Assembly (NCBI GenBank): GCA_944548615.1
Contig: OX155952.1
Span: 35,165,788-35,229,787, forward strand
Length of the DNA stretch: 64,000 bases
Source: Micropterix aruncella
Taxonomy: Eukaryota > Arthropoda > Insecta > Lepidoptera > Micropterigidae
Direction: 5' to 3'
The notes beneath the pieces were generated by a model, which was given only the letters and a program-made list of their open reading frames with translations, did not search any database and was not told the origin of the DNA. Positions 34,518-51,000 of the stretch are shown piece by piece. A program made the position numbers and the translations under genes. Every line of letters begins with the position of its first letter. The first letter of the stretch is position 1.

Positions 34518-36426
34518 TCATATTAAATTATTATATCCTCGGCTTGGCAGGAATGATATATCAATTTTTCGTGTTTCGATGATATTTTGAAAGACATAAG
34601 AAGACATCTTGCGAATTCTCTCCTTATTTGGGCTAGTGAAATTTACTTTATGTAATCCAAATGTAATCCTGTAAAAATAAGTATTTTAAAGATATGGTAT
34701 TTAAACTTATTACTATAAAAACATATTATTGACACTTACTCATAACCAAAGATCCACTCCAACGAATCTATCAAACTCCAAGCCAGGTAACCAAACACAT
34801 TGACTTTGTCAATATAAATCGATTTCAGTAATACAGAAAGGTGATCATTGAAATAATCGATTCTTATGAGATCATTAATATCGTTACTGTCATTAGAATA
34901 TGTAGCCATTCCACTTTCAGTTATAAGGATAGGTGGATTATCATACTTCCATTTCATGTAGCGTAAAACTTCTCGAAATCCTTTAGGGTAGCTCTGCAAC
35001 AATATGTATATTTATATGTTTATTTAAATAATCATATACCTGCTACATTTGAGTACATACAGAATAAATTTCAACATGCCCTTCTTTCTGCCAACTTGTC
35101 GGCTGGTAAGCCCTTAGATCAATGTCTTCGTAATTTAAATATGTCATTTCTGTAGCATTTGGGGGTATTTTCCCAAATGTAAAAATAACTGTAGTGTAGT
35201 AATTCATGCCAAAGTAATCGGCACTGCCCTTTAGGAGTAGAACTTCTCGAGTCGTAAAGGAAGGCAACCTCGAACGCGTGTAATTCTGTCTCTTACTTTT
35301 CTCCATTATAGTTCTCTTAAGTAAGTAAGGATAGTCGCCTTCTTTTGAGAAAATCGGATTCATTACCCACCCATTCTGAAATGACGACATATTATTTGGA
35401 AAGATGTTTTCGTTAAAAATTAAAAACAGTTACTAAGAATATTTTTACCATGAATTCTTGACCAAGTTTAGCGGCTATTACATCAGATTTTGAATTGCTA
35501 TGTAATTCGTAACCAAAAACATGGTTAACAATTCCAATGAATCCTATAATTTAGTTAAGTGTTTGATTATTAAAATTAACCCGAGGAAGGGTTTATTTAA
35601 TTATAAAGTTATTAGAAAATAGCTTTTTTACCATTTTGCCTTTGCCTAAATAAAGCATTATACATGTGATATGTATGAGCATGAGCTAATAAACAATTAT
35701 GCACGCAAAGATACGGCGCATGTTTCGGAATATTTAAACCCGGTACACCTATACTTGTACCATAGTTCACACCGCAGTAAAGTACTACTTCATTAATAGT
35801 AACCCAGTATTTGACACGGTCGCCGAACAATTGAAATACATAGCGAGCGTAATCAACAAAGGCATCGACGAATACTCCATTCGTTGGACCGCCCAGTCTC
35901 TGCAGCGGCTCCGGCAAATCGTAGTGAAAGAGTGTCACCATGGGTTCTATTCCATTCTTTATAAGCTCATCTATTAAACTGTTGTAATATCTTTTGCCGT
36001 CCTCGTTCTTATCATTGATAAACCCGGTTGGCAACAATCGAGACCATGACAGAGAGAAGCGATACATCTTGGCGCCCATGTTTTTCAGTGCAGCTACATC
36101 TTCTTTGTAGAAATGGTACGAATCAGCGGCAACGTCTCCGTTACCTCCATCTAATGATAAGCTTGGATGTTTATGAAAAGCATCGTCCCACACATTCGGA
36201 CCTTTGCCAGAAACGTTCCACGCTCCTTCCACTTGATATGCCGCCGTAGCGGCACCGAAAATAAAATTTTCCGGAAAATAGTCATTCCCTTGAATCGATG
36301 TCAATTTACTGTAAACAAACAAATTATCAAAACAAATGTAACTAAGAAAAAGAAGTAGCTATGTATATATGACACTTACCTAAATAGAAGTATAAGAATA
36401 ACTATAACTTTTGGCGTCATTATCAT
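34518..36426 (-). CDS. GH1 beta-glucosidase/myrosinase-like gene B, intact
   Basis: Exons 36380-36426, 35632-36308, 35449-35543, 35061-35375, 34740-34993 and 34518-34668, all with GT-AG borders and preserved frame, encode 512 residues, a normal GH1 length. Exon 1 is a hydrophobic signal peptide (MIMTPKVIVILILLF; a second in-frame ATG is two codons on), so the enzyme is probably secreted. Landmarks: YQVEG Gln41, HYDLP His144-Tyr145 (usually HWDLP), acid/base Glu189 in TINEV (usually TFNEP), nucleophile Glu404 in ITESG (usually ITENG), and WSLIDSLEW Trp450, Glu457, Trp458. Both catalytic glutamates remain, so hydrolysis of a beta-glucoside is plausible, but the changed neighbours suggest altered specificity. 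Sequons NVS, NYT, NAT and NFT fit secretion. A TATAAAA box lies 57 bp upstream. Closest relatives are C and D. Confidence 0.95.
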
Positions 36427-36482
36427 ACCGAGTCACTATAAACACTGTTTACTAAATATACAAATCCTACAGAAATTTTTAG

Positions 36483-36489
36483 TTTTATA
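36483..36489 (-). promoter_or_regulatory. TATA box of GH1-B
   Basis: TATAAAA on the minus strand, 57 bp upstream of the ATG. The same box at the corresponding place precedes C and D. Confidence 0.75.
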
Positions 36490-36807
36490 ATAATGAAAAG
36501 TTTCCTGTCCATATTATTATTTTAAATAATTAACAGCGTAATTAAAGTATACATCTTATTACTTTCATCTAAAATGACTACCTAAATATCATTATATTAA
36601 CGTCTCTATGATAATTAAAACTAATTATATTCGCAATTCATCAGACACGTCGTATGTATTACATTTCTTAAAATATTTTCTTCAATTTCTACAAGCAACG
36701 CAAAAAGTTAAAAAAAAATTTTTTTCCAAATTCGCGGAGCCAGAGTCGGGAGAGTCGGGAGACTCTAATCGGAACGCGCTATGAAAGGTCACTCATTCCT
36801 TAGTTAG

Positions 36808-36824
36808 TGCATGCAACGCGCAAC
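36808..36824. promoter_or_regulatory. Conserved upstream 17-mer, GH1-B
   Basis: TGCATGCAACGCGCAAC, about 380 bp upstream of the start codon. It is retained, exactly or nearly so, at 25508, 47691 and 59099. It could be a shared regulatory site or only duplication-derived identity. Confidence 0.5.
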
Positions 36825-37081
36825 ATGTTCGCTATGAATATAAAATGATCCTGACAATTTTTTAAGCGGAAACGAAGGAAACAAGAGAAAGGAACCAGGA
36901 AGACCGGATACCCAGAATAGTTCGCACAATTCTGGATAAAACGCCTGTAACGGAGAAATTTCGCAAAGCTATTTGAGAAGTTCAGACAATATTGTACTAT
37001 GATATTGTTGAATTCTTTCTTATTATTTACATAAATCATTCGTTGCAACACAACCTCATGTATTGAACAATATAGACCTCA

Positions 37082-40868
<3,787 letters not shown>

Positions 40869-41020
40869 GTCATTCCGTCCTTTCGTGCAAAACAGGCGAT
40901 TCCGCGGAGCAAATTTTTTTTTCTTGAATTTCAGATTTATTGATATTTAATATAATTAGGACCTCCTAGTAAAGACATTTATGTGGGAGGCACTTTGGTA
41001 CATAGTGTACTTTACTAATA

Positions 41021-42960
41021 AATGGGCGGAGGGTAATGACGATCGGGATGTTAATGAAATTTGCCAAGAAGGTAATGATACGTCAAGGGATGGTAATGAC
41101 ACTAGCCTGGAAGGTAATATTAGCTGAGGATGGTAATGACATGTGATTTAGAAATAACATCAGTAATTTATTGTTTCTTTACAAAATATATTTATTTAAA
41201 AAATCCATAACCAAAACCAACATTAAAAGCCTATTTTTAAAGCGGCCACTAATGAACTAAATCATCTAAGAAATTTTAAGAAATCTTTATTATTCTTTTT
41301 CGCATTACATGAATTACATACAAAACATATTATTATAATTCTAGAAACATAAAGTATGGAATAAGAAATAGAAAAAAAAATATATAAAATCTTGAGATCT
41401 ACTTTCCTTGTAAAATCAATAGACTTTTGTGCTCTTGTACTTTTGTAACTTAGTAGAACTTCACGGAATCTAGTACCAAATGTAAGCTTTTATGCTCTAA
41501 TACTCAATCAAAAAAAAATCTTTATAATATAAAATATCTAAAAGTCAAAAAAATAAATCAGTTACTCTAACCCTATTGTAATCTATCGTGACTCGAGCAT
41601 CAATGTTATCTCGCTTAAAAACTGCTTATAATAATAATGCAACAAAACTCTATACTAACAATATAGGAAAACTTTTCTTACTAATCGTAAGATAAAATGG
41701 AAATTATAATATCTTGAGACCAACGCTTTTATTTATAATTTTAATCAGGAAGATTTTAAAATGAATATTTTCCTCGTCTAGTAATGTCAGGCATTGGCAA
41801 TGGATAGAAACTGCTATTTTCCGCAACATTATCTTCATCGTCTACTACGGGCCAAGAAAGCATATTAGATTTATCCCAACATTAAAAAAAAAGTACGGTG
41901 TATGTGCCATTTGAGTATTCTCAATTTTTTCCTATGTACTAATACAGCTTGTTTTAATATATATTGGACTATTACCCAAATCATCAATATTGTCGGAATG
42001 TACACCATGACAAGATACATTCTTAACATTTTCTTTTTTGGCGTTGCAATTTTTTGTATTGTCATTATCCACGTCATCAGTGTGCTTATCAACATTGTGC
42101 CGTCAGTATTCATATAAAACGGCATGACTTTTATATTTCGTTGTGTCTCAAAAACGGTAGTACACTTCCACGCTTCATTCATAATAAAAAAAAATTGTCA
42201 TCCTAACTTATCGTATCGGTTGGTATTGAAATAATTATGCCTTCATTTAATGTATTTATGAAGAGCGGGTGTTTCGTTGTTCAATACATTGCTTGCTACA
42301 TGAACTTTCGGTGTATCGTCTTTCATCTCATTGCTAGTAAGGTGGTTTACATTAAACACATGGTTAACTATAATTTCATCGTATTGAGTGAAGCTTTCTA
42401 CAAAATCGCGATTGATTAATTCAGGTTATGTGATGTCAATCCCAACGCTCAATCTCCCCAAATGCTTGGTATGGTTGCACGGTACGTAGATGAAACTGGA
42501 GATAAAAGAGCTTAGCTCTCTTTCTTCTATAATTCTTCTCTTTCTTCTAGAATTCTTTCATAATTTACCCCAAAGAAACTTAAACAGGCCAAAATTGACA
42601 TATAGATAATTGACATTTATCTACTTAGCTCTTAAGTTTCCTATAAAAACCTTCAAAACCATTCGAAATTGTCAATAACTCATTGCCTTCCAAAAGTTTT
42701 CATTACCATCTGACACGTTTTCATTACCTTCCAATACGTTTCATTACCATCCTACATAAATTTGGAAGGTAAGGAAGGTAATGACAAGGAGTGGAATGAA
42801 ATAATGGAAGTTTATTCTGCATATTTCGCATGATTGATGACCTTGAAGTTTCAATAACAGTGGACGAAAAGACCCTACCAAAACACACCAAAGTGGATAT
42901 AAATTTAGCTTTTTTGTTTTGTACTTACTGTTTGACTTGGATGGATGGTAATGACTGCTG
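41021..42960. mobile_element. Putative DNA element with inverted, phased subterminal motif arrays
   Basis: Left array: a GGTAATGA-type motif at 41032, 41050, 41071, 41092, 41113 and 41132, spaced 18-21 bp. Right array: inverse motifs at 42681, 42701, 42722 and 42742, spaced 20-21 bp. Further direct copies are at about 42772 and 42947. Such subterminal arrays are where transposases bind in several DNA-transposon families. Between them is a decayed minus-strand coding region. Exact ends and target duplication were not resolved, so the class is open. Confidence 0.5.
41756..42190 (-). pseudogene. Decayed coding region of unknown protein
   Basis: Frames shift several times. One frame reads an Asn/Asp-rich stretch (CHGVHSDNIDDLGNSPIYIK, about 41945-42010), and the end reads MLSWPVVDDEDNVAENSSFY and PLPMPDITRRGKYSF with a stop at 41756. 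The acidic, low-complexity character suggests a disordered protein tail. No family recognised. Confidence 0.4.
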
Positions 42961-43193
42961 AACGGTGACAAACTCGAAATGAAGAGAAAGAACTTAAATA
43001 TCTTTTTACACGGCGACTATTCAGACAGCCTTCAGAGCTTACGCGACAGACTGACCAATGAGGAGCATAATGATCTACGGTAGAAGCTTGGGCTCCTGTT
43101 GCGGAGCGAGATATACTTTTTTTTTTTGCGCGGGAAATGATAGAATCTCTGTTGCCAAAGACAAAAGTAGAAATATTTTGTTTATACGTAACT

Positions 43194-43337
43194 ATCCTGT
43201 CCACCCTAGAACGGGCTAGTCCCAGTTGGGTGACAGAAACAAATAAGCAAAAGGTTAAGGTTTTGCCATTCGGTTCCTGTTATTTTTATAAGCTAATCAA
43301 TGTTTCATAGTAATTAATTCTTAAATAAATAAATAAA
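43194..43337 (+). repeat. SINE-like 155-bp repeat, copy 3
   Basis: Starts TCCTGTCCACCC, ends in a short (AAAT)n tail. Confidence 0.8.
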
Positions 43338-43527
43338 TTGTAGATGTCCTATATTTTAATACCTATAGTGTGTTTACCTTATCTTTCATGTATGCTAAGA
43401 CAACTAAGTATGTGTTGGCAAGTTTAGGTACAACACATTGACGAATTTGAAGTTTGTGGTTTGGAGGCGGAGAGGAATGAACTTTTTCCATGTATTTTTA
43501 AGATTAAAAAAAAACTATGTACTTTAG

Positions 43528-43844
<317 letters not shown>

Positions 43845-43898
43845 TGCAGGTGGCCCTATCCCCCCGATTCCCGTTGATCCCAAATCTACGATTTTTCC

Positions 43899-43917
43899 GA
43901 GCTTGTTGCTAATTATT
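43899..43917 (-). pseudogene. Possible ghost of a GH1 exon-2 start
   Basis: On the minus strand CAG is followed by TAAATAATTAGCAACAAGC, which resembles the first bases of GH1 exon 2. The DNA on the intron side matches the corresponding flank of GH1-A (16597 onward). Very short, so only suggestive. Confidence 0.4.
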
Positions 43918-44740
43918 TACTGAAAGATGATTTCAAATTAAAGCATCCAATATTAAAATCGAAGACTACAACGGTTCACGGACATTAAAAATAAATAAAA
44001 AAACGGATTTTAACGCGTGTGATTCTAAGCATCTAAAGTTTCGGCGATGTTATAAGCGCCGTTTTCCAGGGTAGACTAAAATGTTGTCAGCTGTCTGCAG
44101 TTGCTCTGCGGGTAGGCGGCATACTGCCACTTTTATTGCGCAGATCGTAGCGATAATGGCGCGCGCGAGTATGTAAATTGAATCCTGCACTAACACTAAC
44201 TGTATCACATTTCGCGACTTTGCGCTCGGCGAAGAGCGTTGCGAACATTTTAAGAAAGGGTTCCACGACTTAGAGAGCTTGATACTTTCGTCTCCATTAA
44301 AGTTCAAAGTTTTTTTTATTCGATCCGTCAAACCCTTCACATATGGCTCGTGATCAGCTTGGTTTCTGCGCTTCTTCGATATTGAATCGCGTGCTAGCGT
44401 CATGACATTTTCCGTATCCGTTTTCCCTAAGGACATTATTGACATGTTTCATCTGCGGAAAATGCTCAGCGGCGCATAGGTCGCGTGCTTGATCTTTGAG
44501 CGACGTTTGCATTGAGTTCAGATGGTAAGTATGATGGTGTGAGCGGCAGGCAAATTCTGTCCGTTTGTGTGTACCTACTTCCGATAAAACCCTCTGGATG
44601 AAATCTGTCCACGAAGGGCGGGCTAGTCATACTACAATCTCGAAACATTGGACTTGAAAACGTCGGCAAACAGACGCGTCGTTGGGCGGAAACTACAATG
44701 TTAAATTTTGGTTGAAATATCTCGTATACAAGAGACACAA
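43918..44740. repeat. Repeat R, copy c
   Basis: Homologous to 16597-17800, 30063-31490 and 54790-56150. Longest minus-strand frame 131 codons (44050-44445), unrecognised. Confidence 0.75.
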
Positions 44741-44787
44741 AAAAACCGCTCTCTCTTATACAAGAGATACAAAAATACTACATTAAA

Positions 44788-45115
44788 TTGGAAAAATAGC
44801 CATTTTAATACCACTAAATACTACAAATAAACTACATTTGCTATCATAATCATTCGACACAATCACTATCGGTTTAGAGGGGGGAGCCTAAGAGGGGGAG
44901 TTGGCGGAGTGCTGGGGGTAGCACTGGAGGGGCGAGTTTGGGGGGGGCGGAGTTGGGGTCCGGGCTGTGAGAGAGGGGGGTAGATCTGGAAGGGGGCAAG
45001 TAGGCGGGGTGTGGGAGGTGTCGGCGGGGGGGGGGGGGGTTGTGCGGTTTAGCGCAGGATGGGGGCTGTCTGCTTGTCGTGAAATTCGGGTTCGACACAA
45101 CCGATTTTTTCCATT
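44788..45115. repeat. G-rich repeat U (inverted copy at 61217-61434)
   Basis: The plus strand has many runs of 4-14 G between 44877 and 45045, next to GACACAACCGAT. The flanks match the reverse complement of 61217-61434. The G-runs could form quadruplex structures. Open frames here are composition artefacts. Confidence 0.75.
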
Positions 45116-45359
45116 ATCTAGAGCGCGGGCGGCAGGAGTTTCGTCGAGAATGTCTAAGGCACATTGAAAAAAATGTATCTCTATCAGCGACATTGAAAGA
45201 AATGCTTGCCTCGCAGCAAATAGTATAAATTCTACCAAGGCTTTAAATTGCATACCATGTTTTTCAAATAATAAATCAATCTCTCAATAAACCTTAACTC
45301 ATTTATTACGCTTTTATTTTGAGTACATTATGCGAATCTATTTAAATAACTTTACTATT

Positions 45360-47276
45360 TCATAATAAATTATTATATCCTCGGCTTGGCAGGAATGATC
45401 TATCAATTTTTCGGGTTTCGATGATATTTTGAAAGACGTAGGAAGACATCTTGCGAATTCTCTCCTTATTTGGACTAGTGAAATTTACTTTATGTAACCC
45501 GAAAGTAATCCTGTAAAAAAAAAGTTTTTTTGAAAATGTGGCAGTTGAACTTTAAAATTAAAAAAAAACACATTATTGACACTTACTCATAACCCAATGT
45601 CCACTCTAACGAATCTATCAAACTCCAAGCAAGGTAACCAAACACATTGACTTTATCAATATAAATTGATTGCAATAATATAGAAAGGTGATCATTGAAA
45701 TAATCGATTCTAACGTAATCATTAATATCGTTACTATCATTAGAATATGTAGCCATTCCACCTTCAGTTATAAAGATAGGTGGATTATCATACTTCCATT
45801 TTATGTAGCGTAAAACTTCTTGAAATCCTTTAGGGTAACTCTGCAAAAATATTTATATTTATATAAGTTTCTGGAAAAAATAAAATACCAACTACATATG
45901 GGGCACATACGGCAAATGTATAAACGTGCCCATCTCTCTGCCAACTTGCCGGCTGGTAAGCCCTTAGATCGATGTCCTCTAAATTTATATATTTCACTTC
46001 TGTAGCATTCGGGGGTATTTCCCCAAATGTAAATATAGCCGTAGTGTAAAAATTCATGCCGAAGTAATCGGCGCTGCCCTTTAAGAGACGAATTTCTTGC
46101 TTAGTAAAGGAAGGCAGCCTCGAACGCGTGTAATTCTGTCTCTTACTTTTCTCCATTAAAGTTCTCTTAAGTAAGTAAGGATAGTCGCCTTGTTTTGAGA
46201 ATATTGGATTCATTACCCACCCGTTCTGAAATCGCAACATATTATTTAGAAAGAAGTTTTCGTTAAAAATTAAAAATAAGAATATTTTTACCATGAATTC
46301 TTGACCGAGGTTAGCGGCTATTACGTCAGATTTTGAATTGCTATGTAATTCGTAACCAAAAACATGGTTAACAATTCCAATAAATCCTAGAATTTAGTTA
46401 AGTGTTTGATTATTAGAATTAACCCGAGGAAGGGTGTATTTAATTATAAAGTTATTAGAAAATAGCCTTTTTACCATTTTGCCTTTGTCTGAATAACGCA
46501 TTATACATGTGGTATGTGTGAGCATGCGCTAATAAACAATTATGCACGCAAAGATACGGCGCATGTTTCGGAATATTTAGACCCGGTGCACCTACACTTG
46601 TACCATAGTTCACACCGCAGTAAAGTACTACTTCATTAATAGTAACCCAGTATTTGACACGGTCACCGAACAATTGAAATGCATAGCGAGCGTAATCAAC
46701 AAAGGCATCGACGAATACTCCATTCGTTGGACCGCCCAGTCTCTGCAGCGGCTCCGGCAAATCATAGTGAAAAAGAGTCACCATGGGTTCTATTCCATTC
46801 TTTATAAGCTCATCTATTAAACTGTTGTAATATCTTTTTCCGTCCTCGTTCTTATCGTTGATAAACCCGGTTGGCAACAATCGAGACCACGACAGAGAGA
46901 AGCGGTACATCTCGGCGCCCATATTTTTCAGCGCGATTACATCTTCTTTGTAGAAATGGTACGAGTCAGCGGCAACATCACCGTTGCCTCCATCTGATGA
47001 TATGTTTGAATATTTATGAAAGGCATCGTCCCACACATTCACACCTTTGCCAGAAACGTTCCACGCACCTTCCACTTGATATGCCGCCGTAGCGGCACCG
47101 AAAATAAAATTGTCCGGGAAATAATCATCCCCTTGAATCGATGATAATTTACTGTAAAAAAACAAATTATCTTCGCGTAGATAAAAGCAAATGTAACTAA
47201 GATAAACAAGTGATATGTAAGATACTTACCTAAATAAAAGTATAAGAACAACTTCAACTTTTGGCGACATTACCAT
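45360..47276 (-). CDS. GH1 beta-glucosidase/myrosinase-like gene C, intact
   Basis: Exons 47230-47276, 46475-47151, 46292-46386, 45911-46225, 45587-45840 and 45360-45510 match gene B in every length and splice phase and encode 512 residues. The signal peptide starts MVMSPKVEVVLILLF. Catalytic glutamates are present at the same positions: acid/base in TINEV, nucleophile in ITEGG (third variant of the usual ITENG). HYDLP and WSLIDSLEWTLGYE are visible. No stop or frameshift found. It is much closer to B and D than to A, so it arose by recent tandem duplication. Function is inferred from family: secreted hydrolysis of beta-linked glucosides, substrate unknown. Confidence 0.95.
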
Positions 47277-47327
47277 ACCGAATCACTATAAACTCACTAA
47301 ACATCCAAATCCTAAAGAAAAAATTCG

Positions 47328-47334
47328 TTTTATA
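47328..47334 (-). promoter_or_regulatory. TATA box of GH1-C
   Basis: TATAAAA 52 bp upstream of the ATG, aligned with those of B and D. Confidence 0.75.
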
Positions 47335-47690
47335 ATGCCGGAACGCAATTACACATATCCATATTTTTATTTTAAATAATTACCAGCCTAATTAATGTAT
47401 ACGTCTTATCACTTACATCTAAAATTATTGCCAAAATATCATTAATAATAATTCCTCTATGATAATTAAAACTAATTATACTCGCAACTCATCAAACACG
47501 TTGCATTTCAGCTACAAATATATGTTCTTTTGTTTCCCTACAAGCAATTCAAAACGTATAAACTTAATAATTTTTTAAATTCGCGGACCCATTCCGACTT
47601 TAATCAAAACGCGCTATGGGAAAGGTCTTTCTTAGTTTTTGATTCCTTAGTTCATTCCTTAGATCATTCCTTATGTCACTCCTTAGTTTG

Positions 47691-47707
47691 AGCATGCAAC
47701 GCGCAAC
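47691..47707. promoter_or_regulatory. Conserved upstream 17-mer, GH1-C
   Basis: AGCATGCAACGCGCAAC, one base different from the B and ghost-E copies. Nearby, CATTCCTTA-type words are locally amplified (47641-47690). Confidence 0.5.
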
Positions 47708-48019
47708 ACATGCGCTCCGAATATAAATTGAATTTTACAGTTTTTGGAGCGGAATTGAAGCAAGAAACAGGAAGACCGGATAGAAGAATTCACATAATAC
47801 TGGATAAAACGCATGTAATCGGAAAATTTCGCAAAGCTACTTGACAAAGCGCAATAGGTACCTTACTTTCAGAAAATATTGCACCATGATATTGTGGTTC
47901 TTTCATATTATTTTTATTTAAATCTTTCATTTGTAACCTCTATACTCGTGACGACGAAATAATTGGGACATGTAATGGCCAACAATTGTCTATCGATTAA
48001 GTTATTTCCGCATTAGAGC

Positions 48020-48880
48020 CTTCACGAAAGGTTGGCCGCAGATTATATTGTTCGTCATTTCTGCATTCAAGAGGTTGGCGGTTGACCGCAGACCATCGAC
48101 AGCTTATACAAACTATCTAGTAAGTACCGGTAGGTGTAAGTACATTTTATATCGACCTAACTCGTTTTTATTCACAGCTTAATTCGAAGAAAGAAATTCA
48201 TTGTGCGCGAATCACAACATATTATATCCAAGGAATATACACATTATTCTACATATCATATGTGTCCATTTTTTAACAACATACATATCAATATTCTACA
48301 CCCATGTATGCCAAGTGTTTCGAAAACGAAACAAGAAGTAATACTTTTGTAAAAGCATAAGATGTCTTTGTAAGTTCAGTAAAATCTAAAAAACTGCCAT
48401 CTATCGTAAGAGTACGGAACTATCCTCTATAAGCAACGCAGTTTTGGCAGCATTGACAGTTTTGATTGAAATAGTAAGCGTGCAAGTTCTGTTTGCGTCG
48501 TGCAAAAATCATGCAGTCTCCCGAAAAAAGTAAGTAATTATAGTTGAGTAAAGCTTTGTACAAGTATCATAGTTTTGTAGCAAATGTTAGTAAATTATTG
48601 TGTTTTTATAATTAGTTAATAGTATTTTATAAATACCTATAATGTCCTTATAAATTCCGTGTTTCGAAAACGATACGTCAGGCAAATATACAGCGGAGAC
48701 TTGTACTAAATCTCTTTTTTGTATTTTAGGCGGATCAGGCACTTGACTAAAATACCTAGTTAACAAAAAAAATATATACTAAAAGTAGTCAATATATGGA
48801 CCTATCCAAATAAACATATCTGAAAATAACCAAAATCGAAATCCTAAAATAGTTCTGGGCATATATGGGCTAAGGGTTAT
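48020..48880. other. Spacer between units C and D, no gene
   Basis: No supported coding feature. Confidence 0.4.
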
Positions 48881-48889
48881 TACAAGTTT

Positions 48890-49440
48890 TTATTTATTTT
48901 GCAATGTGTGTCAGTTTGTTAAGGTCAAAGGTTGCGAGCTGAATTAGAACCACTTCTTCTTATCATATGAAGTTGAAATCGTACATGTTGGTACAGTTCC
49001 GATGAAAATGCATTTTTTTTTGATAAGCATTACCAAATTCTACGCCCAAGATTGCCTCCCGACGAGGGGACTCCTCAACGGTCAACAGCACAAACACGAA
49101 TGTATGTCTAGGCATTAAATTATGATAGCCTGTTCTTAGTTTCACCATGACAGGGCTGCTGCACCCAGGGTTGATGCCGCTCCTACATTTGAGGTCTTGA
49201 GGCTCTGATGATGGATCAAAAACTGACAATGGTACTTAAAGAATGTAGGTGCTAGACATACCGAGTTTTGGCTCATTTGTCTCAATTCGACGAGCAGCTT
49301 CTACAATTGAAGTCTTAAAGCTCTGATGATGGTGGATCTGAACATTAATAGTGGAAATTTGAGAATATAAGTGGTAGACATCCAGTACCGGCTTTGGCAC
49401 ATTCGTCACAATTGTTATTTAACTTCTCAATAGTTACGTA
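48890..49440. repeat. Repeat S copy plus two-unit tandem repeat
   Basis: 48890-49180 matches the S repeat in the P-like intron. 49190-49440 is a separate duplication of about 120 bp (AAGCTCTGATGATGG-type word at about 49199 and 49320). Confidence 0.7.
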
Positions 49441-50100
49441 GGTCTTAGTTAAACGCCATCAGAAACAGCTATGTGTCTCAGTGAATCTTCCGAGCCTCCG
49501 CCTATCATCAGTAACCGAGGAGGGGTTTACATGTTACTTGAATTAAAAGTTTTTATTTGTTATTTTTAAATAACAGCTTGTTTCTTTTTTTTTTGGTTTA
49601 TTGTATGATTTTATTTTAGTAACAAATTGTTATTTTTACAGATCAACTGACGAATCTCGCCGGCCCCTCTTTGACACTAAAACATCGATCTACATTAAAC
49701 ACCTTCTAATAAATATTACGCCTTTGAAATGAATAAAATCAATCAGTTTTTCGTCATTGAAATTATTCAAATTGTCAGGCATTACTGAAATAGATAAGTG
49801 CCTCTCTGCTGTGTGGACTCGATAAAAGCATTTTATGAAACTAGAATGTATATAGTAAAATAGGATTTTAAAAAGACGAAGCGTTGAAGCAATTTTTGAG
49901 ATAAAAACATCAACTGTTTCTTATCCGAATTTATTAGCTCTCGACTTGATCGCTCGATGCCAGTCAAAGACCACACCGACATAATTGTAGCAATGCAGAA
50001 AAAATCTGATAAAAAGAAAGAAAATAATCCGCGTACGTAGCCTACAGTAAAATCTCTGTCTCAATAAGAGAATTTATATTTTGTGGCATTTTTTCTCGTG
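49441..50100. other. AT-rich spacer, no gene
   Basis: No supported feature. Confidence 0.4.
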
Positions 50101-50139
50101 CAAGTGGTAACTGCAATTTGACATCTGTTACCTATGATT

Positions 50140-51000
50140 GTTCCGCTTATTAAAAATGACACAAAAATAGAACGCGTTAACATTGCAAAACCCATTACAA
50201 AAACGAGGAAAGTTACGCTGAGACTTCTCGCTAACTTCGCGGAATTTCCGGTCGAGAAAGTGAAACTAATTTATCAACAATTCGAAGAGTGGTCGAAAAA
50301 ATTTTAAGAAACTGGGTCGATTATGAACAGGAAGTCTCCTTTGCGTCGACGTACAGGTCGATCTCTTGAAAACATTGTTGCTGTAAACGAGTGTCGCCGA
50401 AAACTCGAAAACATCAATTCGGCATCGTTCCCAATAACTTCAAATTTCTCGAAGCGCTACGCAGCGAATTTTGACGAAACAACTCCACCTTTAGCCGCAC
50501 AGTTTACTCAAGAGCTGAAACCAGCAGACCATGCAAAGCGCCGGCAATTCCTTCAATGGGTAATGGAGCAAAATTAAGTGAATGCCGATTTTTCGAAAAA
50601 AATCATCTTTGCCGAAGAAGCGGATTTCTATCTGAGTGGCTTCGATAATAGGCAAAATTGTAGAATTTGGGATTCGGAAAATCCGCGCAACTGTCTAGTG
50701 CGGATTTTGATCAGGCGGCGTGATTAAGGCTTGTTTTTCTTAAATTGAGGCCGGAATTGCAGTGACTGTGAACGGCATTCGTTACAGGAACATGATAACG
50801 GAGTTCTTGTGATCTCAACTAGAAGGCATGGATCTGGACGACATGTGGTTTTAGCAGGACGGCGCCACCTGCCGCACCGCGCATGAAACAATCAATTTAT
50901 TACAGCAACGATTTCCAAACCAAATTATCTCACGAAACTCCAGGCGTCCGCGTTGTGGCTTTGGAGCCACTGCGGATTCTTCCTGTCTTCCCTGGTGGGG
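50140..51000 (+). pseudogene. Mariner/Tc1-type transposase relic
   Basis: An 84-codon open frame (50323-50577) reads RRRTGRSLENI and LKPADHAKRRQFLQWVMEQN. After one in-frame stop the same frame continues FSKKIIFAEEADFYLSG, NCRIWDSENP and, in a shifted frame, LDDMWF-stop-QDGATCRTAHETI and LLQQRFPNQIISRN. These are hallmarks of mariner-superfamily transposases, which cut and paste DNA at TA sites. The first catalytic Asp (usual DEA) is Glu here (EEA); the second (QDG) remains; the third region is lost. Terminal repeats not found. Dead copy, joined to a LINE fragment near 51000. Confidence 0.8.

Noticed and set aside
44050..44445. 131-codon minus-strand frame in repeat R copy c
   Set aside because: The frame is broken in copies a, b and d and has no recognisable motif.
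44874..45253. Pro-rich open frames
   Set aside because: Artefact of the G/C-run repeat; no start context, family or conserved frame.
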